6,096 bases of DNA from an uncultured Asticcacaulis sp. (lineage in GTDB: Bacteria > Pseudomonadota > Alphaproteobacteria > Caulobacterales > Caulobacteraceae). Made by a program: the position numbers and the translations under genes. Position 1 is the stretch's first letter, and the number at the start of each line of letters is the position of its first letter. Shown one piece after another: positions 5,664-6,096 of the stretch. The notes beneath the pieces are model-generated. The model did not search any database and was not told the origin of the DNA. It saw only the letters and a program-made list of their open reading frames with translations. The DNA is taken from assembly GCA_946480525.1 (NCBI GenBank), contig CAMLLA010000264.1, forward strand, positions 1 to 6,096, read 5' to 3'.

Positions 5664-5682
5664 GACAGCGCAAAGCGCTGTC
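5664..5682. repeat. 8-bp stem hairpin at the core of the palindromic element
   Basis: GACAGCGC (5664-5671) and GCGCTGTC (5675-5682) are perfect inverted copies around the 3-nt loop AAA. On the plus strand ATTTTAG follows, which is too short a T-run for a confident terminator. The axis of this hairpin (5673) coincides with the centre of the whole 175-bp inverted repeat (5673), so the large and small palindromes share the same centre of symmetry. Confidence 0.65.
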
Positions 5683-5688
5683 ATTTTA

Positions 5689-5703
5689 GTGAGATCATCT
5701 CAC
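5689..5703. repeat. 15-bp perfect palindrome GTGAGAT-C-ATCTCAC
   Basis: GTGAGAT (5689-5695) and ATCTCAC (5697-5703) are exact inverted copies around a single C. The one-base centre fits a dimeric protein-binding site better than an RNA hairpin, although a 5-bp stem with a 5-nt loop is possible. It lies between the central hairpin and the right arm and has no counterpart on the left side. Confidence 0.5.
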
Positions 5704-5760
5704 GCCTCTGCGCCCACTCGCACGAATAATCTGTGCCAATCTGTGTAATCTGTGGACCAC

Positions 5761-5791
5761 AAAAAAAGCCCCGCGATCGCTCGCGGGGCTT
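5761..5791 (-). terminator. intrinsic terminator of hppA
   Basis: On the minus strand AAGCCCCGCGA and TCGCGGGGCTT (5766-5776 with 5781-5791) form a perfect 11-bp stem around a 4-nt loop. A run of seven T (5761-5767 complement), partly shared with the stem, follows. It begins 21 bp after the hppA stop codon. It faces the bamE terminator, and its T-run abuts the right arm of the palindromic element. Confidence 0.92.
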
Positions 5792-5812
5792 CCTCGTTCA
5801 CTACCTGATGGA

Positions 5813-6096
5813 TCAGTGACCGCCGGCCAGGACCGCCAGCATCAACAAAGCGACGATGTTGGTGATCTTGATCATCGGATTGATCGCCGGGCCGGCTGTA
5901 TCCTTGTAAGGATCGCCGACAGTGTCGCCGGTCACGGAAGCCTTGTGGGCATCGGAGCCCTTCAGGTGCTTGACGCCGTCCTTGTCGACGAAGCCGTCTT
6001 CGAAAGACTTCTTGGCATTGTCCCAGGCGCCGCCACCCGAGGTCATCGAGATGGCGACGAAGAGGCCGGTGACGATGACGCCCATCAGCATGGCGC
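5813..6096 (-). CDS. hppA: membrane-bound pyrophosphatase (ion-translocating), C-terminal part
   Basis: The visible 94 codons, including the stop, are the C-terminal end of a membrane pyrophosphatase. That enzyme couples hydrolysis of PPi to pumping of H+ or Na+ across the inner membrane. A transmembrane segment ([15 protein letters not shown]) leads into [16 protein letters not shown]. The late catalytic motif [18 protein letters not shown] follows, whose aspartates and lysine help bind Mg-PPi, and then a last transmembrane segment ([14 protein letters not shown]). The short insert [12 protein letters not shown] between the two motifs is of the kind seen in alphaproteobacterial forms. The start lies outside the window to the right. 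Potassium dependence and ion specificity depend on residues not included here. It is convergent with bamE and has its own terminator. Confidence 0.95.
   Translation of the reverse strand, partial: AMLMGVIVTGLFVAISMTSGGGAWDNAKKSFEDGFVDKDGVKHLKGSDAHKASVTGDTVGDPYKDTAGPAINPMIKITNIVALLMLAVLAGGH

Larger units (their letters stand above)
5586..5760. repeat. 175-bp palindromic element with 32-bp inverted arms, MITE/REP-like
   Basis: The left arm (5586-5617) and right arm (5729-5760) are inverted copies matching at 31 of 32 positions; the only mismatch is A5609 against C5737. Both ends read GTGGTCCACAGATTA inward. Each arm carries three tandem CACAGAT units spaced 9-10 bp apart. The 111-bp core holds further inverted repeats and no credible gene. 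One T-run length difference apart, the symmetry continues outward into the GGGGCTTTTTT of both flanking terminators. No obvious target-site duplication is seen at the ends. It may be a non-autonomous mobile element, a dispersed intergenic repeat or a structured RNA module. Copy number elsewhere in the genome cannot be seen here. Confidence 0.8.

Noticed and set aside
5448..5729. A 93-codon plus-strand frame spanning the bamE end and the palindromic element
   Set aside because: It starts inside bamE in another frame, crosses a strong terminator and consists partly of translated repeat. No protein feature supports it.

Overview
This window looks like an alphaproteobacterial chromosome segment, most likely Caulobacterales and possibly Asticcacaulis. 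That placement rests on protein style and gene order, not on a database search. The order is ubiquinol-cytochrome c chaperone, DUF177/YceD, plsX, fabH, ihfA, MerR-type regulator, tRNA-Pro, all on the minus strand, with a BamE lipoprotein gene divergent from the chaperone. Base composition is moderately GC-rich and coding density is high. Almost everything is core housekeeping, with no phage, plasmid, defence or CRISPR content.

Layout from left to right. At 1-55 lies the 5' part of a minus-strand tRNA-Pro(GGG), cut by the window edge, with a good promoter at 100-128. At 186-1045 are a MerR-family regulator and ihfA, 35 bp apart and probably co-transcribed. A 273-bp gene-free stretch follows, holding a small hairpin and a GANTC site. 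At 1319-3469 are fabH and plsX, 3 bp apart, which feed acyl groups into fatty acid and phospholipid synthesis. After a 199-bp gap come DUF177/YceD and the cytochrome bc1 assembly chaperone at 3669-4873, 11 bp apart. The 156-bp divergent region 4874-5029 is rich in small dyads. bamE runs rightward at 5030-5533 and ends in a strong intrinsic terminator. The last gene, at the right edge, is the C-terminal end of a membrane pyrophosphatase (hppA), pointing left with its own strong terminator.

The genes are linked through the cell envelope and energy metabolism: lipid precursor supply (PlsX, FabH), outer-membrane protein assembly (BamE), respiratory complex III assembly (chaperone) and a PPi-driven ion pump (HppA). 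IHF alpha and the MerR-like protein are DNA-binding regulators.

The most unusual structure is at 5586-5760, between the convergent bamE and hppA genes. It is a 175-bp palindromic element with 32-bp arms that match at 31 of 32 positions. Each arm contains three tandem CACAGAT units, and the core contains further nested hairpins. The arms abut the T-runs of the two facing terminators exactly. It resembles a non-autonomous mobile or REP/MITE-like repeat, or a structured RNA element. No protein-coding system that looks new was found.
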